Source: Cytophagales bacterium WSM2-2
GTDB taxonomy: Bacteria; Bacteroidota; Bacteroidia; Cytophagales; Cyclobacteriaceae
DNA length: 64,000 bases
Direction: 5' to 3'
NCBI GenBank assembly: GCA_015472025.1
Contig: BNHL01000001.1
Location: forward strand, 3,026,001 to 3,090,000
Below are positions 1 through 8,332 of this stretch, piece after piece. The notes under the pieces were generated by a model. That model ran no database searches and was not told where the DNA came from. It saw only the letters and a list, made by a program, of their open reading frames with translations. Every line of letters begins with the position of its first letter. Position 1 is the first letter of the stretch. The translations under genes were made by a program, and so were the position numbers.

Positions 1-1154
1 AATAGATGATGTTTGTTCTCATACATTTCCAGGAGTTGTGCGCACCCGGCCTCAATAAAAATATTCTTAACGAGCTCGTTGTTTTCGAGGTCGTAAGAAA
101 GGAACGTGGTAAGCTTATCAATGGCAAGAAATTTATTATCAGCCTTTTGAATACCGGTAAGTTCATAGAGTTTCTTGCCTTCAGGTGTGCCCTGATGGGT
201 AATAAAAAGAAAGGTGTGGATGAGTACTTTATCCGCCTGAATTGAGCAGACGAGATATCCTATTTTCTTTCGCTGGTAGAGGTAGTCAATAAGAATCTTT
301 CCGTTGTCGAGCTGGTGCTGCGAAACAGTAAGCAGGGATTCGTATAGTGAGTAATAAATAAGCCCGGTGTCTATACCTATTCGTTCCTTCATACGCAGCA
401 ATGCGTGCGACTGTATGAATACCGGCATCGTCATATCTTTTTGATGGCCGGGCTGCAGACTGGACGATTTGATTTCAGCCCAACGCATATCATGGTCAGG
501 AAACATCCACCCCACACGATATGCAGGCCGGGTTTGTCCATCAATTGTGAAATGCACCATGACTGGATTTGTTTTGCAGATATCCACCATGCACCGGACT
601 GTATTTTTCTCTTTCTCTTTCTCAGGTTCTATGTGATGCTTGCAACTGATAAAGCCCGTGTCGAAGCGACTTTGCATAGCTCCGAAGGTGAAGTTGACCC
701 AGTGCAGCTTTTCGAAAACCTTGAACATGTGGTCGGTGGTACTTGTTTTACCAAGTACTTCCCTGCACTCGCGGGCTGCAGGGAAATCCTCATCCTTGAA
801 AATTTTGACTACGAAGATCAACGTAAGGCCTTCGATCAAATAGATCGCTAATGGTGCCAAGCCTTTGCCATCCGGCAGCTCTACATCCATCGTGCTGATA
901 ATTGCAACAATATATTCACCGAACTGCCTTACCTCTTTGATTGTATACTGATCCAGCTCGTTTGACAGTGTAACTCTTCGCAACCTGCGCGTATAAATCA
1001 GTTCAAGCTTGTCGGAGGGGATTTTGGAATACAGGTCGTAACCGGCAATCAGATTGCATATCTTTTTCAGGTTGGCAAAAAAGAGCTTCCGCTCTTCTTT
1101 TCTTAGTCTGGCGATTTGGTCTTTTTCACGATTTCGTTGCTGGCGCGTTTTCAT
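1..1154 (-). CDS. Unrecognised protein, C-terminus cut by window edge
   Basis: An open frame runs without a stop from an ATG at 1154 to the left edge, giving at least 384 residues. It starts MKTRQQRNREK, a very basic, charged N-terminus, followed by a mixed alpha/beta sequence. A motif near residue 265, QSHALLRMKERIG, resembles the H..R..ER pattern of some small RNA-related folds, but that is only a weak resemblance. There is no signal peptide or membrane segment, so a cytoplasmic protein is likely. I do not recognise the family. The opposite-strand frames here look like shadows. Confidence 0.75.
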   Translation of the reverse strand, partial: MKTRQQRNREKDQIARLRKEERKLFFANLKKICNLIAGYDLYSKIPSDKLELIYTRRLRRVTLSNELDQYTIKEVRQFGEYIVAIISTMDVELPDGKGLAPLAIYLIEGLTLIFVVKIFKDEDFPAARECREVLGKTSTTDHMFKVFEKLHWVNFTFGAMQSRFDTGFISCKHHIEPEKEKEKNTVRCMVDICKTNPVMVHFTIDGQTRPAYRVGWMFPDHDMRWAEIKSSSLQPGHQKDMTMPVFIQSHALLRMKERIGIDTGLIYYSLYESLLTVSQHQLDNGKILIDYLYQRKKIGYLVCSIQADKVLIHTFLFITHQGTPEGKKLYELTGIQKADNKFLAIDKLTTFLSYDLENNELVKNIFIEAGCAQLLEMYENKHHL

Positions 1155-1399
1155 ATACTTGAAGTTTTGCGCTAGAAACTCTAAACAGAGTCCTGGCGAG
1201 TCATAGCAATGAAAAATTGGTCAAATGCAACAGACTTTTTTCTGGCATTTAAGGGTATGGTATGTTTGAGTTACTGTAGAGCGTCTTTGTATTATCTGAG
1301 CACAGATTTGCTCGATTGATCAAGCTCTATCTTGTAAAATTGTAAGGGTTGCATCTGGCTCGTATACTCACGATCTTCACTGGCAGAAAGTGATTCGAG

Positions 1400-1846
1400 A
1401 TGAGAGCATCAAAAAGTAATAGTCTGTTGGCGCTAATAATTGCGAGCATTTTACTCTCTTGTACCTATGACGATCTCTTTGTTGCCCCAGCTAGGGCAGT
1501 TATAGGCCCTGGAATTTTGGGAAAATGGAGCGTTGCAACTGATGTCTACTATACAGGAACAGCTTTACAGAATCATGAAGTAGAATACACCGGCTTGCCC
1601 GGAGATTACTACGACTTCAGGACTAACCGAAAGTTGTATATCAAGGAAGGACTCTCTTTTGATACCTTAAGCTATACGATTCTGTCAGACACGTCTATTG
1701 TTATTTATGGCTTTGGCTACCTCGGAAACGGACTGCCGCCTACACTCAAGATTTCAAACTTTTCGGAGCACAACGCAGTGATAAGTTCACCATTCATAGG
1801 AACCCCAGGCGGAATGTTTGGCCGCAGCGTGGTGCTTTATCGATAG
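1400..1846 (+). CDS. Small hypothetical lipoprotein
   Basis: A 148-residue protein with a short basic N-terminus, a hydrophobic stretch and a lipobox LLSC (Cys21), so it is probably exported and lipid-anchored. The mature part contains a GKWSVATDVYY segment and alternating beta-type hydrophobicity, similar in feel to the small lipocalin-like or META-like lipoproteins common in Bacteroidota. No enzyme motif is visible. It converges on the OmpA-family gene that ends at 1862, only 15 nt away. Function unknown. Confidence 0.7.
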   Translation: MRASKSNSLLALIIASILLSCTYDDLFVAPARAVIGPGILGKWSVATDVYYTGTALQNHEVEYTGLPGDYYDFRTNRKLYIKEGLSFDTLSYTILSDTSIVIYGFGYLGNGLPPTLKISNFSEHNAVISSPFIGTPGGMFGRSVVLYR

Positions 1847-1861
1847 CGAGAAAAGGAGTGC

Positions 1862-3040
1862 TCAGTCAAGCACTGTCAGTTCGACCCGTCCGTTTCGGCG
1901 GGCAAAGCTACTCTTAGAGTCGTAAATCGGTTTATTTCCACCCATTCCAACTGCTTCAATACGGTCTTCGGCAATGCCTTCATTTACTAACCAGCTCTTG
2001 ATCACTTCGGCACGTGCCTGTGATAATTCCTTGGCTGAACCTTTATCCCGTACTACATCTTTACCGAGAGCGAAATAATTTTTGGAAGACCCCATGTAGA
2101 CAATATCTCCACGGGCATTTCCATTGGTATGCCCTTCAATACGAATTCTCATTTTAGGTTCCTGGTTCAGCATTTCCAAAACACCCAGGAGCTGGTCCTG
2201 ACTGGTCGGCACCATGATCGCAGCATCATTAAAAAAAGTGACACCTGAAAGGGTCGAGCTCGAGCCCTTGGTGATCCTCTCCATTTCGAATGTGACCATG
2301 AAGAAATTGCCAAAGAGAGTAACATCTTCGTTGAGCGTGTCTCTTTCAGTTTCCTTGTAATTGATAGATTGAGTTATGTCTTTAAATCCGAATGCGGACG
2401 CAACCAGCGAAATGCTACCGGTCTTAGATTTGGGATCAGGGATAGTGAAATACCCGTTTGCTTTCACCGAGCCGAGAACCTTTGAATTATCAGCATCAAG
2501 AATTTTCACGGTCCCATTCAGTACTTTTTGATTGCTTTTCTGAATTACGGACAGAAAAATAGGTGTGTTGCCCAGGTGCTGCGGCTTAATCACGGGCTTG
2601 GGTGTAGGATTGGGAATATACTCAGTGACCAGAGATGCAGTCACTGTTTCTTGTCTTTCGGGAGTGACTGATTTAACGGTTATAGAGTCAGTCACCGGAG
2701 TACCTTCTTTGATCTCGCGCCCGTCTTTTATTTTCAGAACCCAGGCCGCAGCAAAACTATCTTTTGAACGTGCTAGCATCATCCGGTCAATCGCCTGACG
2801 AAACTGGCTGAAATTGTAAGACTCAAGGTAGACGTACACGAAGCCTTTGCCTTCTTCCAGGCCGTAGCCGGAATGAAAACCTCGTTTGTTCAACGTTTCT
2901 GAATAAGACGCGGCCTCCTTACTCTGATGCCGCATGAAAGTGGAAACGACTACGTAATAGCCATTCGCCAGAGGTGTTACTTGTTGTGCAAAAGAGGGGG
3001 CAAATGAAAAAAAAATGAACAGAATTATAGACAGACGCAT
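1862..3040 (-). CDS. OmpA-family outer membrane protein with SPOR-like N-terminus
   Basis: 392 residues with a clear signal peptide ending SFAQQ. Residues 25-105 (YYVVVSTF, then GFVYVYLESYN) look like a SPOR-type fold; the middle (about 165-235) resembles a carboxypeptidase-regulatory beta-sandwich. The C-terminal 130 residues are an OmpA peptidoglycan-binding domain: IRIEGHTNG, LSQARAEVIKSWL, GMGGNKP and the terminal RRNGRVEL. Such proteins tie the outer membrane to peptidoglycan. One insertion in the OmpA domain (around SSKNYFALGKDV) is longer than in the simple family members. It appears to be a single-gene unit. Confidence 0.85.
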   Translation of the reverse strand: MRLSIILFIFFSFAPSFAQQVTPLANGYYVVVSTFMRHQSKEAASYSETLNKRGFHSGYGLEEGKGFVYVYLESYNFSQFRQAIDRMMLARSKDSFAAAWVLKIKDGREIKEGTPVTDSITVKSVTPERQETVTASLVTEYIPNPTPKPVIKPQHLGNTPIFLSVIQKSNQKVLNGTVKILDADNSKVLGSVKANGYFTIPDPKSKTGSISLVASAFGFKDITQSINYKETERDTLNEDVTLFGNFFMVTFEMERITKGSSSTLSGVTFFNDAAIMVPTSQDQLLGVLEMLNQEPKMRIRIEGHTNGNARGDIVYMGSSKNYFALGKDVVRDKGSAKELSQARAEVIKSWLVNEGIAEDRIEAVGMGGNKPIYDSKSSFARRNGRVELTVLD

Positions 3041-3406
3041 ATAGGGGTTGTTAGATTAAAGCCATTGCCAACGTTCGGGTAGTCAGACTACTCAAAACTA
3101 ATTCTTACGAAAGATTACAGATTTTCCTGATTATCCAAAATAAGAATCCGCCACCGGACAAATTCATGGAGACCTGTATTTCACGGGCACAAGGTATGCA
3201 GTCACGGGATAGAGTAAATACCTGTTTTGCAAATCGGGTATTTATACGCGGGCATTAATTTGAAATCGCAGGGGAAATCAATGCTCAATTTACCTTGATT
3301 TTTCCGGTTCACGGCTTGTCTGTCAAATGACGTGTAAATGGCGTCCAAAATTGGCGCCTATGGCCTCCTTTAACACGTAATATTGCCCAGTGAAAAACTC
3401 AAACCT
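3041..3406. other. Gene-free divergent intergenic region
   Basis: 366 bases separate the divergent starts of the OmpA-family gene and the HTH regulator. I see no ORF, tRNA or strong terminator. Near the HTH gene there is a loose inverted pair, ACGTGT at about 3330 and ACACGT at about 3373, which could be an operator for autoregulation; this is speculative. Confidence 0.4.
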
Positions 3407-4228
3407 ATGCAACAACCTGAACTTGCCCGGAGGCTGACTGCCTTGCGAAAAGAAAAAACATTTACCCAGGATGAACTGGCCGAAAAGAGCCGTGTAAGCG
3501 TGCGTACCATTCAGCGTATTGAAGCCGGAGAAGTAATGCCGCGCATGTTTACAATAAAAATTCTCCTTGAAACCCTGGGCCAGGACTTTGAAACATTTTC
3601 AAACCAATTCAAATCAACTATGGAAACAAAAGCACAAATCTCTAACCGTAACCCCTTGCTGATCTCTGTATTTGCGGGGGCCATTTATCTGGCTGCCCAG
3701 ATATTATTAGGAGCCATGGATATTGCGTGGCTTACCAAAGACAGGCCATGGGAAGGGTGGGTGAATCAAATCTACATCGGCCTCAGTCTATTACTTTGTA
3801 TTGCTTACCTGCTATTCATGCGCGGGTTCATTATCCTTGGAGGTGTATTTGGAAACAACCTGCTCAAAATTGGAGGCTATGTCATGATCATGGGCATCAT
3901 TGGCGCAAGCTTCCTGGATATTTCCACACTCTCCACAGAAGATGTTGAGACGCTTGAACTTCCTTATTCGACTGCGTCCGTTTTTCTGGGAGCTTTGTCA
4001 ATTCTGTTTGGTATTGCGCTTGTCCGTCTGCAGGATGGTATGGGTGAACTTGCACGCGCAGCAGGGGTAATGGAAATCGTTATTGGTTGCTCTTTTGTGA
4101 CGGTGCTCTTTTTCTTTATCGGCTACGTTGTCATGGTACCGGCTGTTGTTGTTGAAATTATTGTGCTGTTCCGTGCCTATGAGTACTTGTCGCGGTCGGA
4201 GCCAACGGGTATTGCCCCAGTAGCTTAG
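3407..4228 (+). CDS. XRE-type HTH regulator fused to a polytopic membrane domain
   Basis: Residues 5-60 form a Cro/C1-type helix-turn-helix (LARRLTALRKEKTFTQDELAEKS, then VSVRTIQRIEAGE). The remainder, from about residue 85, holds five or six hydrophobic helices. The protein is therefore a membrane-tethered DNA-binding protein, a known but poorly characterised Bacteroidota architecture. I use the ATG at 3407; a TTG at 3383 would add eight residues. It may sense a membrane or envelope condition and repress nearby genes, but no partner is evident: the next gene (4233-4718) lies on the other strand. Confidence 0.8.
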   Translation: MQQPELARRLTALRKEKTFTQDELAEKSRVSVRTIQRIEAGEVMPRMFTIKILLETLGQDFETFSNQFKSTMETKAQISNRNPLLISVFAGAIYLAAQILLGAMDIAWLTKDRPWEGWVNQIYIGLSLLLCIAYLLFMRGFIILGGVFGNNLLKIGGYVMIMGIIGASFLDISTLSTEDVETLELPYSTASVFLGALSILFGIALVRLQDGMGELARAAGVMEIVIGCSFVTVLFFFIGYVVMVPAVVVEIIVLFRAYEYLSRSEPTGIAPVA

Positions 4229-4232
4229 CGAC

Positions 4233-4718
4233 TTAATTGAAATCCCTCGGCTTCAGCCGTGCTTTTACGTGCCCGGGCAATGGCTTCCCGGATTTATAAT
4301 CGTTCACGAGTGCTTTTAATTTCTTCGAACCGTACTTTGAATTTTGTGCGATTCCTTTGATGACGATCAGAGACCCTGCCCCGATAAAAAAGTATTTGAT
4401 CGGGTCGGAAGACCGCGAGGGATTCGTTTGGTAAATATTCGTGCCGGACATAGTAGTCGACTGATGAGGTGTTGATGCAGTGGCAGTGGCAAGGATGATA
4501 CCCATAATAACTCCGCAGCCGATTACCGCCCGCACCACAATGCCTTTTCGTTTACGTTGAAAGAGATTTTCCAGCGCCTTGATGGTGTCCTGCCTGTGCT
4601 GTCCGGAGTCGTTTGCGAACAGGCCTTCAATCTTGTTTAAAGCCCGGGTTGAATCACGCACATCCTGGGCGTTGGCTAAAAACGGAAACAGCAGTAACAG
4701 GAGGGGTATCCATTTCAT
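4233..4718 (-). CDS. Hypothetical exported protein
   Basis: 161 residues. A signal peptide (MKWIPLLLLLFPFLANAQ) is followed by a charged helical region, a hydrophobic stretch around residues 62-82 (VVRAVIGCGVIMGIILATATA) and a second one near 110-122. The C-terminus is basic. This suggests an exported protein that stays in the inner membrane. No known family recognised. The gene ends 4 nt from the convergent HTH-membrane gene. Confidence 0.6.
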   Translation of the reverse strand: MKWIPLLLLLFPFLANAQDVRDSTRALNKIEGLFANDSGQHRQDTIKALENLFQRKRKGIVVRAVIGCGVIMGIILATATASTPHQSTTMSGTNIYQTNPSRSSDPIKYFFIGAGSLIVIKGIAQNSKYGSKKLKALVNDYKSGKPLPGHVKARLKPRDFN

Positions 4719-4771
4719 GCTGTATATAATGGACTACCCCCGGTTTTTATTATGCCCGGGGCTGGTTAAAG

Positions 4772-5002
4772 TTATTTCGCAGCTACCTGGAATGCTCTTT
4801 CGCCATTTTTTTCCACTTCACGCAAAGTGCGCATTTGCTTCATCTCTTCGAGGAGGGCTGCCAAAGCAGTTTCATCGGTAGCGCCAATGTGTGTGCGTAT
4901 TTCAGCGAGTGTCCGGATTTGGTTAGGTGCTTTTCGGAAGTCTGTAATGAAATTGAGGATATCAATCTTTTTCATGCCGAGGACGTTTTGAAGTGTACTC
5001 AT
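4772..5002 (-). CDS. Small winged-helix-like hypothetical protein
   Basis: 76 residues, soluble, mostly helical: an IDILNFITDF helix, then LAEIRTHIGATDETALAALLEEMKQMRTL and a short beta-like end (ERAFQVAAK). The arrangement resembles a minimal winged helix or the small DNA-binding domains that follow this helix-strand pattern. An internal Met10 could be the true start. Function unknown; family assignment is inference only. Confidence 0.5.
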   Translation of the reverse strand: MSTLQNVLGMKKIDILNFITDFRKAPNQIRTLAEIRTHIGATDETALAALLEEMKQMRTLREVEKNGERAFQVAAK

Positions 5003-5099
5003 ACGGAAATCAGGGCAGAAAGTTGGGTTTACCGTGAAGTGTCATGTTGGAGACCAACCATAAACTACTCTGTTAATACTTTGCTGCGGATTTACTTTT

Positions 5100-5561
5100 A
5101 TGACACGCCTGCTTCGAAAAGATGAGCCACTTCCTTATGACATTCTTCTCCTTGCCGATGAGCCTGTGGAAGTTGTGGACCGATACATATTTGATTGTGA
5201 AATCTATGTGTATGAAAGAGATGGTAAAATAATCGGTGAATACTCACTCTATCCTATAAGCAATGAAGTGATTGAAATCAAAAACATAGCTGTACTCACG
5301 GAAGAACAGGGAAAGGGAGTAGGGCAATTGTTGTTGAAGGATGCTGAGACAAGGGCACGAGAAAAAGGATGCAAAACACAAATCATTGGAACGGGAGATG
5401 TGATGATGATGCAATTATATGTGTACCAGAAAGCCGGCTTTGAGATGTATGATCTCAAAAAGAATTTTTACATCGACAACTACCCACGGCCTCTTTTTGA
5501 GAATGGTTTGCAGTTAAAACACATGGTGATGTTGAAGAAGGAGTTGAATAAAAATTATTAA
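5100..5561 (+). CDS. GNAT-family N-acetyltransferase
   Basis: 153 residues. The acetyl-CoA-binding core is clear: VIEIKNIAVLTEEQGKGVGQLLLKDAETRAREKG gives motif A with the Q-x-x-G-x-G/A pyrophosphate loop (EQGKGVG), followed by YQKAGFEMYDLKKNFY, the usual beta6-alpha4 end. GNAT enzymes transfer an acetyl group from acetyl-CoA to an amine; the substrate cannot be read from the sequence. A DUF4253 lipoprotein gene follows about 30 nt downstream on the same strand. Confidence 0.85.
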   Translation: MTRLLRKDEPLPYDILLLADEPVEVVDRYIFDCEIYVYERDGKIIGEYSLYPISNEVIEIKNIAVLTEEQGKGVGQLLLKDAETRAREKGCKTQIIGTGDVMMMQLYVYQKAGFEMYDLKKNFYIDNYPRPLFENGLQLKHMVMLKKELNKNY

Positions 5562-5591
5562 GTTACCTGTTGTTTGGAATTTGAAAGACAA

Positions 5592-6305
5592 ATGAACTCT
5601 CCAAAAATGACAAAATTAGCGCGCCACTTGATCTTTGGAGTCATAGGCCTCCTAGTTGCTTGCAGCTCAAAACAGGACTCTAAAAACTGCAGGCTGACCT
5701 CCGGTGAGAGGACAATCTGCGATTCACTGCAGCTTGATTCGGCAATTGTATGTGATATAAGAACGTTGCATTTTGGTGAAATCGAACCCTTTCATTACTC
5801 TCTTTCAAAAATTATTGAGGGGGACAAAGAAATAGAGGCAGAACCTATTTTTTTGAAGGGGCTTGTGCTACAAGAATCTAATTCTAAATCGTATGACCTG
5901 GTGTTTGCTCTTAGCGCCAAACTTAGAGAAAGAGGTTATAGTATTTTTCTATTGGAGAACAACTTTGATATTGGCAAAAAACCTGACCGGATTGGAATCC
6001 TCAAAACGACAGACAAGTTCACAGTGCTAAAGGAAGTAGGTACAGACGGAATTAATTTCGATATCACTAACGACAGCTTGATCACAATTATGAAGCGGTT
6101 CGATCAGAAGTATAAACTTGAACTCATTGGGGCTTCAGGGGACTGGTGTGAATTCCTTATAAAAAATGATCCTCAGAACTGGATCGATTTTGCCAATGAA
6201 GTTTATCGGGTTTGTCCAGATGTCGTGGACCAGGGAACCGGAACCGTTGAAGCACTCGCTGAAGAAATGAGAAGGACCAAGCGACTTTACTTTTGGTGGG
6301 ATTGA
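5592..6305 (+). CDS. DUF4253-like lipoprotein
   Basis: About 237 residues from the ATG at 5592 (a TTG at 5574 is also in frame). The N-terminus has a lipobox, GLLVACSS, so it should be a lipoprotein. The C-terminal 60 residues (GDWCEFLIKND, CPDVVDQGTGTVEALAEEM, and the final LYFWWD) match my memory of DUF4253, a family seen in immunity-like and orphan proteins of many bacteria. No catalytic motif is apparent. An exported version of this domain is unusual in my experience. Confidence 0.65.
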   Translation: MNSPKMTKLARHLIFGVIGLLVACSSKQDSKNCRLTSGERTICDSLQLDSAIVCDIRTLHFGEIEPFHYSLSKIIEGDKEIEAEPIFLKGLVLQESNSKSYDLVFALSAKLRERGYSIFLLENNFDIGKKPDRIGILKTTDKFTVLKEVGTDGINFDITNDSLITIMKRFDQKYKLELIGASGDWCEFLIKNDPQNWIDFANEVYRVCPDVVDQGTGTVEALAEEMRRTKRLYFWWD

Positions 6306-6341
6306 AAACTCTTCGTGTGCGTACTCACACGGAATCTCGCA

Positions 6342-6827
6342 CTAAGTCCTCCACTTAAATGATTTCTCATCGATGGCTCGCATCGTACAAAGTATGCCTT
6401 CAAGGTGATCGTATTCATGCTGCAGTAGTTCTGAAAGGTCACCTTTCATTTTCCATTCCTTTTCCTGCCAGGATTCGTCCAGGTATTTGATCGTCAGCTC
6501 GCGGTGACGTTTTACCCTAACCAGAAGGTTGGGGAAACACATGCAGTCATCCCAGACTTCAAACATCTCGTCACTGAGGTACGTGAATTGCGGATTGATG
6601 AACACTACGGGTTTATCGATGTTCATATAGATGAGCCGTTTCATGATCCCTAACTGTGGAGCAGCAATGGCCCTACCGAAATTGTATTTGGCCCGGATCT
6701 CCAGCATTACGTTATTAAGGTCGGCAGCCCAGCTTTTCACCAATGGGAGCTCCGACTTTTCAACTGGCGAAGAGACCTCATATAACGTTGGGTTGCCCAG
6801 CAACAGCAGGTCATTCAAATTCTTCAT
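6342..6827 (-). CDS. def: Divergent peptide deformylase
   Basis: 161 residues with the deformylase layout: motif 1 GRAIAAPQLG (residues 51-60), motif 2 around Cys95 (DDCMCFPN), and motif 3 QHEYDHLEG (His137, Glu138, His141). Deformylase removes the formyl group from the N-terminal methionine of new proteins, with Cys and two His binding the metal. The metal ligands and the general base Glu are kept, but motif 1 has Ala in place of the second Gly and motif 2 lacks the usual EGCLS. This is probably a second, specialised copy, possibly with altered substrate range. Confidence 0.8.
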   Translation of the reverse strand: MKNLNDLLLLGNPTLYEVSSPVEKSELPLVKSWAADLNNVMLEIRAKYNFGRAIAAPQLGIMKRLIYMNIDKPVVFINPQFTYLSDEMFEVWDDCMCFPNLLVRVKRHRELTIKYLDESWQEKEWKMKGDLSELLQHEYDHLEGILCTMRAIDEKSFKWRT

Positions 6828-6877
6828 TTAACGGATTTTGATTTAAGTCTTAAATTTAAAGAATCGAAAGGAGCAAA

Positions 6878-7414
6878 ATGAACTACACATCCAGAGACGG
6901 AAGACAAATTACAATCCGGCGGCCGACAGAAAACGATGCTGAGGGGATAATCAATTATTCAAAAAAACTGTTTGCCTCTACCGATCAGGTGCTCACCACG
7001 CTGGATGAATACACTATCACAGTGGAAGCAGAGGTGGACTGGATCAATAATTTTAATAGCAATCCAAATTCCAGGCTTTTGATTGCGGAGCACAACAGCG
7101 AGATCGTTGGATTGTTATTTTTTGCCACCAATGTGAAGAAGAAAAATATGCATGTTGGAGAATTTGGAGTGAGTGTACATCCGGACTACCAGGGCATCGG
7201 AATAGGTCGTGCGTTGGTTGAGTCGTTATTGGTGTGGGCCAGGGAGAATAAGAGGATTGAAAAAGTATTCCTGAACGTATTCCATACCAATAAGAATGCA
7301 ATCAAGTTATACGAACGTCTTGGTTTTATAGAGGAGGGCCGTCACGTCAAAGCAATCAAGCAACCTACCGGCGAGTACGTTGATGTTCTTCAAATGTATG
7401 TTGAGACGAAGTAA
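6878..7414 (+). CDS. GNAT-family N-acetyltransferase (RimL/PhnO-like)
   Basis: 178 residues. The core motif EFGVSVHPDYQGIGIGRALVESLLVWARE carries the acetyl-CoA pyrophosphate loop (QGIGIG), followed by VFHTNKNAIKLYERLGFIEEGR, typical of RimL-type N-acetyltransferases. It would acetylate an amine or a protein N-terminus; the target is unknown. It has a rare good ribosome-binding site for this window (GAAAGGAG about 8 nt before the ATG). It is divergent from the deformylase gene, with 50 nt between them. Confidence 0.88.
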   Translation: MNYTSRDGRQITIRRPTENDAEGIINYSKKLFASTDQVLTTLDEYTITVEAEVDWINNFNSNPNSRLLIAEHNSEIVGLLFFATNVKKKNMHVGEFGVSVHPDYQGIGIGRALVESLLVWARENKRIEKVFLNVFHTNKNAIKLYERLGFIEEGRHVKAIKQPTGEYVDVLQMYVETK

Positions 7415-7449
7415 TGCCTTAGCCCTTTATTCATTCGCAATTCAACTAT

Positions 7450-7457
7450 TATATTTG
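7450..7457 (+). promoter_or_regulatory. Bacteroidota -7 box (TATATTTG)
   Basis: A perfect TAnnTTTG match lies 6 nt before the ATG at 7463, so the transcript would be almost leaderless. No clear -33 TTG at the usual spacing is visible. Confidence 0.45.
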
Positions 7458-7462
7458 AATCG

Positions 7463-7906
7463 ATGAATTCGAAGAGTCATAAGTTTAGCGTTACCCTGTT
7501 ATTTGCCTGTATTTCTTTGGGGTGCCTGAGTCAAAATAAACTTGCCGGTTACTATGCCAGCAGCACGGCCCAGTCGGGATTTTTTGTGACCCGCATTGAG
7601 TTGAACGAGGACTTCAGTTTCAAGTATGAATTTGATGGCGAGGTTGCGTATCACTGCGGTAAAGGAAAATATACTATTGACGACAGGAGTTTTGTCCATT
7701 TCCAATTTGAATCTAACAAGCTGGATTCAGGGGCCCGGACTGCCAAATTGCTTTTTGGAGACTTCAGCCGACCTAAGAAGTTGCTGGCCAAAGACGAGAA
7801 ACTCTTTTTTGTCAGTGCCGATGATAAGATTTTAGATGAATTTTCGCTGAAGCGGATTAAAGGCAAACGGCTGGTACTTCGAGGTGAAGGTGCCGCTACG
7901 AAATAG
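7463..7906 (+). CDS. Hypothetical secreted protein
   Basis: 147 residues with a signal sequence (hydrophobic FSVTLLFACISLGCLSQN; the C of LGC may be a lipobox Cys). The mature part alternates beta strands (FFVTRIELNEDFSFKYEFDG, then GKGKYTIDDRSFVHFQF), a pattern of small beta-barrel or lipocalin-like exported proteins of Bacteroidota. No catalytic signature. The next gene, an NTF2-like protein, starts 15 nt downstream on the same strand. Confidence 0.65.
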   Translation: MNSKSHKFSVTLLFACISLGCLSQNKLAGYYASSTAQSGFFVTRIELNEDFSFKYEFDGEVAYHCGKGKYTIDDRSFVHFQFESNKLDSGARTAKLLFGDFSRPKKLLAKDEKLFFVSADDKILDEFSLKRIKGKRLVLRGEGAATK

Positions 7907-7921
7907 AAGACTAAGATAGTT

Positions 7922-8320
7922 ATGACAGATAATGAAAGAACAGTCGTTGACTTTTTGAAAATGGTTGAAAATAGAAAGTCATCTGAAGAATTGAACAATT
8001 TCTATCATGAGGATGCCGAGCAGATAGAGTATCCCAACGCCATTGTCAAAAACACAGCGATTCGGAAATTAAAAGATTTGAAAGAAGGGGCTGAACGGGG
8101 AAAGAAGGTAATGCAGAAAGAAACGTGTGAAATAAGGAAATTGTATTCACTTGGTGATACCGTAATTCTCGAAGCGATTTGGCGTGGCACACTTGCCGTC
8201 CCTCTTGGAACAATTCCGGCAGGCGGACAACTGACTGCTTACTTTGCCCAGTTCTTTCAATTCAAAGACGGTAAAATCTACCGGCAGAGAAACTATGACT
8301 GCTTTGAACCTTTTAATTAA
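7922..8320 (+). CDS. SnoaL/NTF2-like protein
   Basis: 132 residues with the cone-shaped NTF2-like pattern: an N-terminal helix (ERTVVDFLKMVENR), the NNFYHEDAEQIEYP turn, a mid helix, then strands ending AYFAQFFQFKDGKIYRQRNYDCFEPFN. Members include polyketide cyclases, ketosteroid isomerase-like enzymes and many proteins of unknown role. The catalytic residues of the isomerases cannot be mapped with confidence. Its coding frame follows the exported-protein gene by 15 nt, so the two are probably co-transcribed. Confidence 0.75.
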   Translation: MTDNERTVVDFLKMVENRKSSEELNNFYHEDAEQIEYPNAIVKNTAIRKLKDLKEGAERGKKVMQKETCEIRKLYSLGDTVILEAIWRGTLAVPLGTIPAGGQLTAYFAQFFQFKDGKIYRQRNYDCFEPFN

Positions 8321-8332
8321 GGGTTAAAACTG

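Noticed and set aside
405-851. A 148-residue plus-strand frame near the left edge
   Set aside because: It is antisense to the continuous minus-strand frame 1-1154, which has better codon structure and a proper start.
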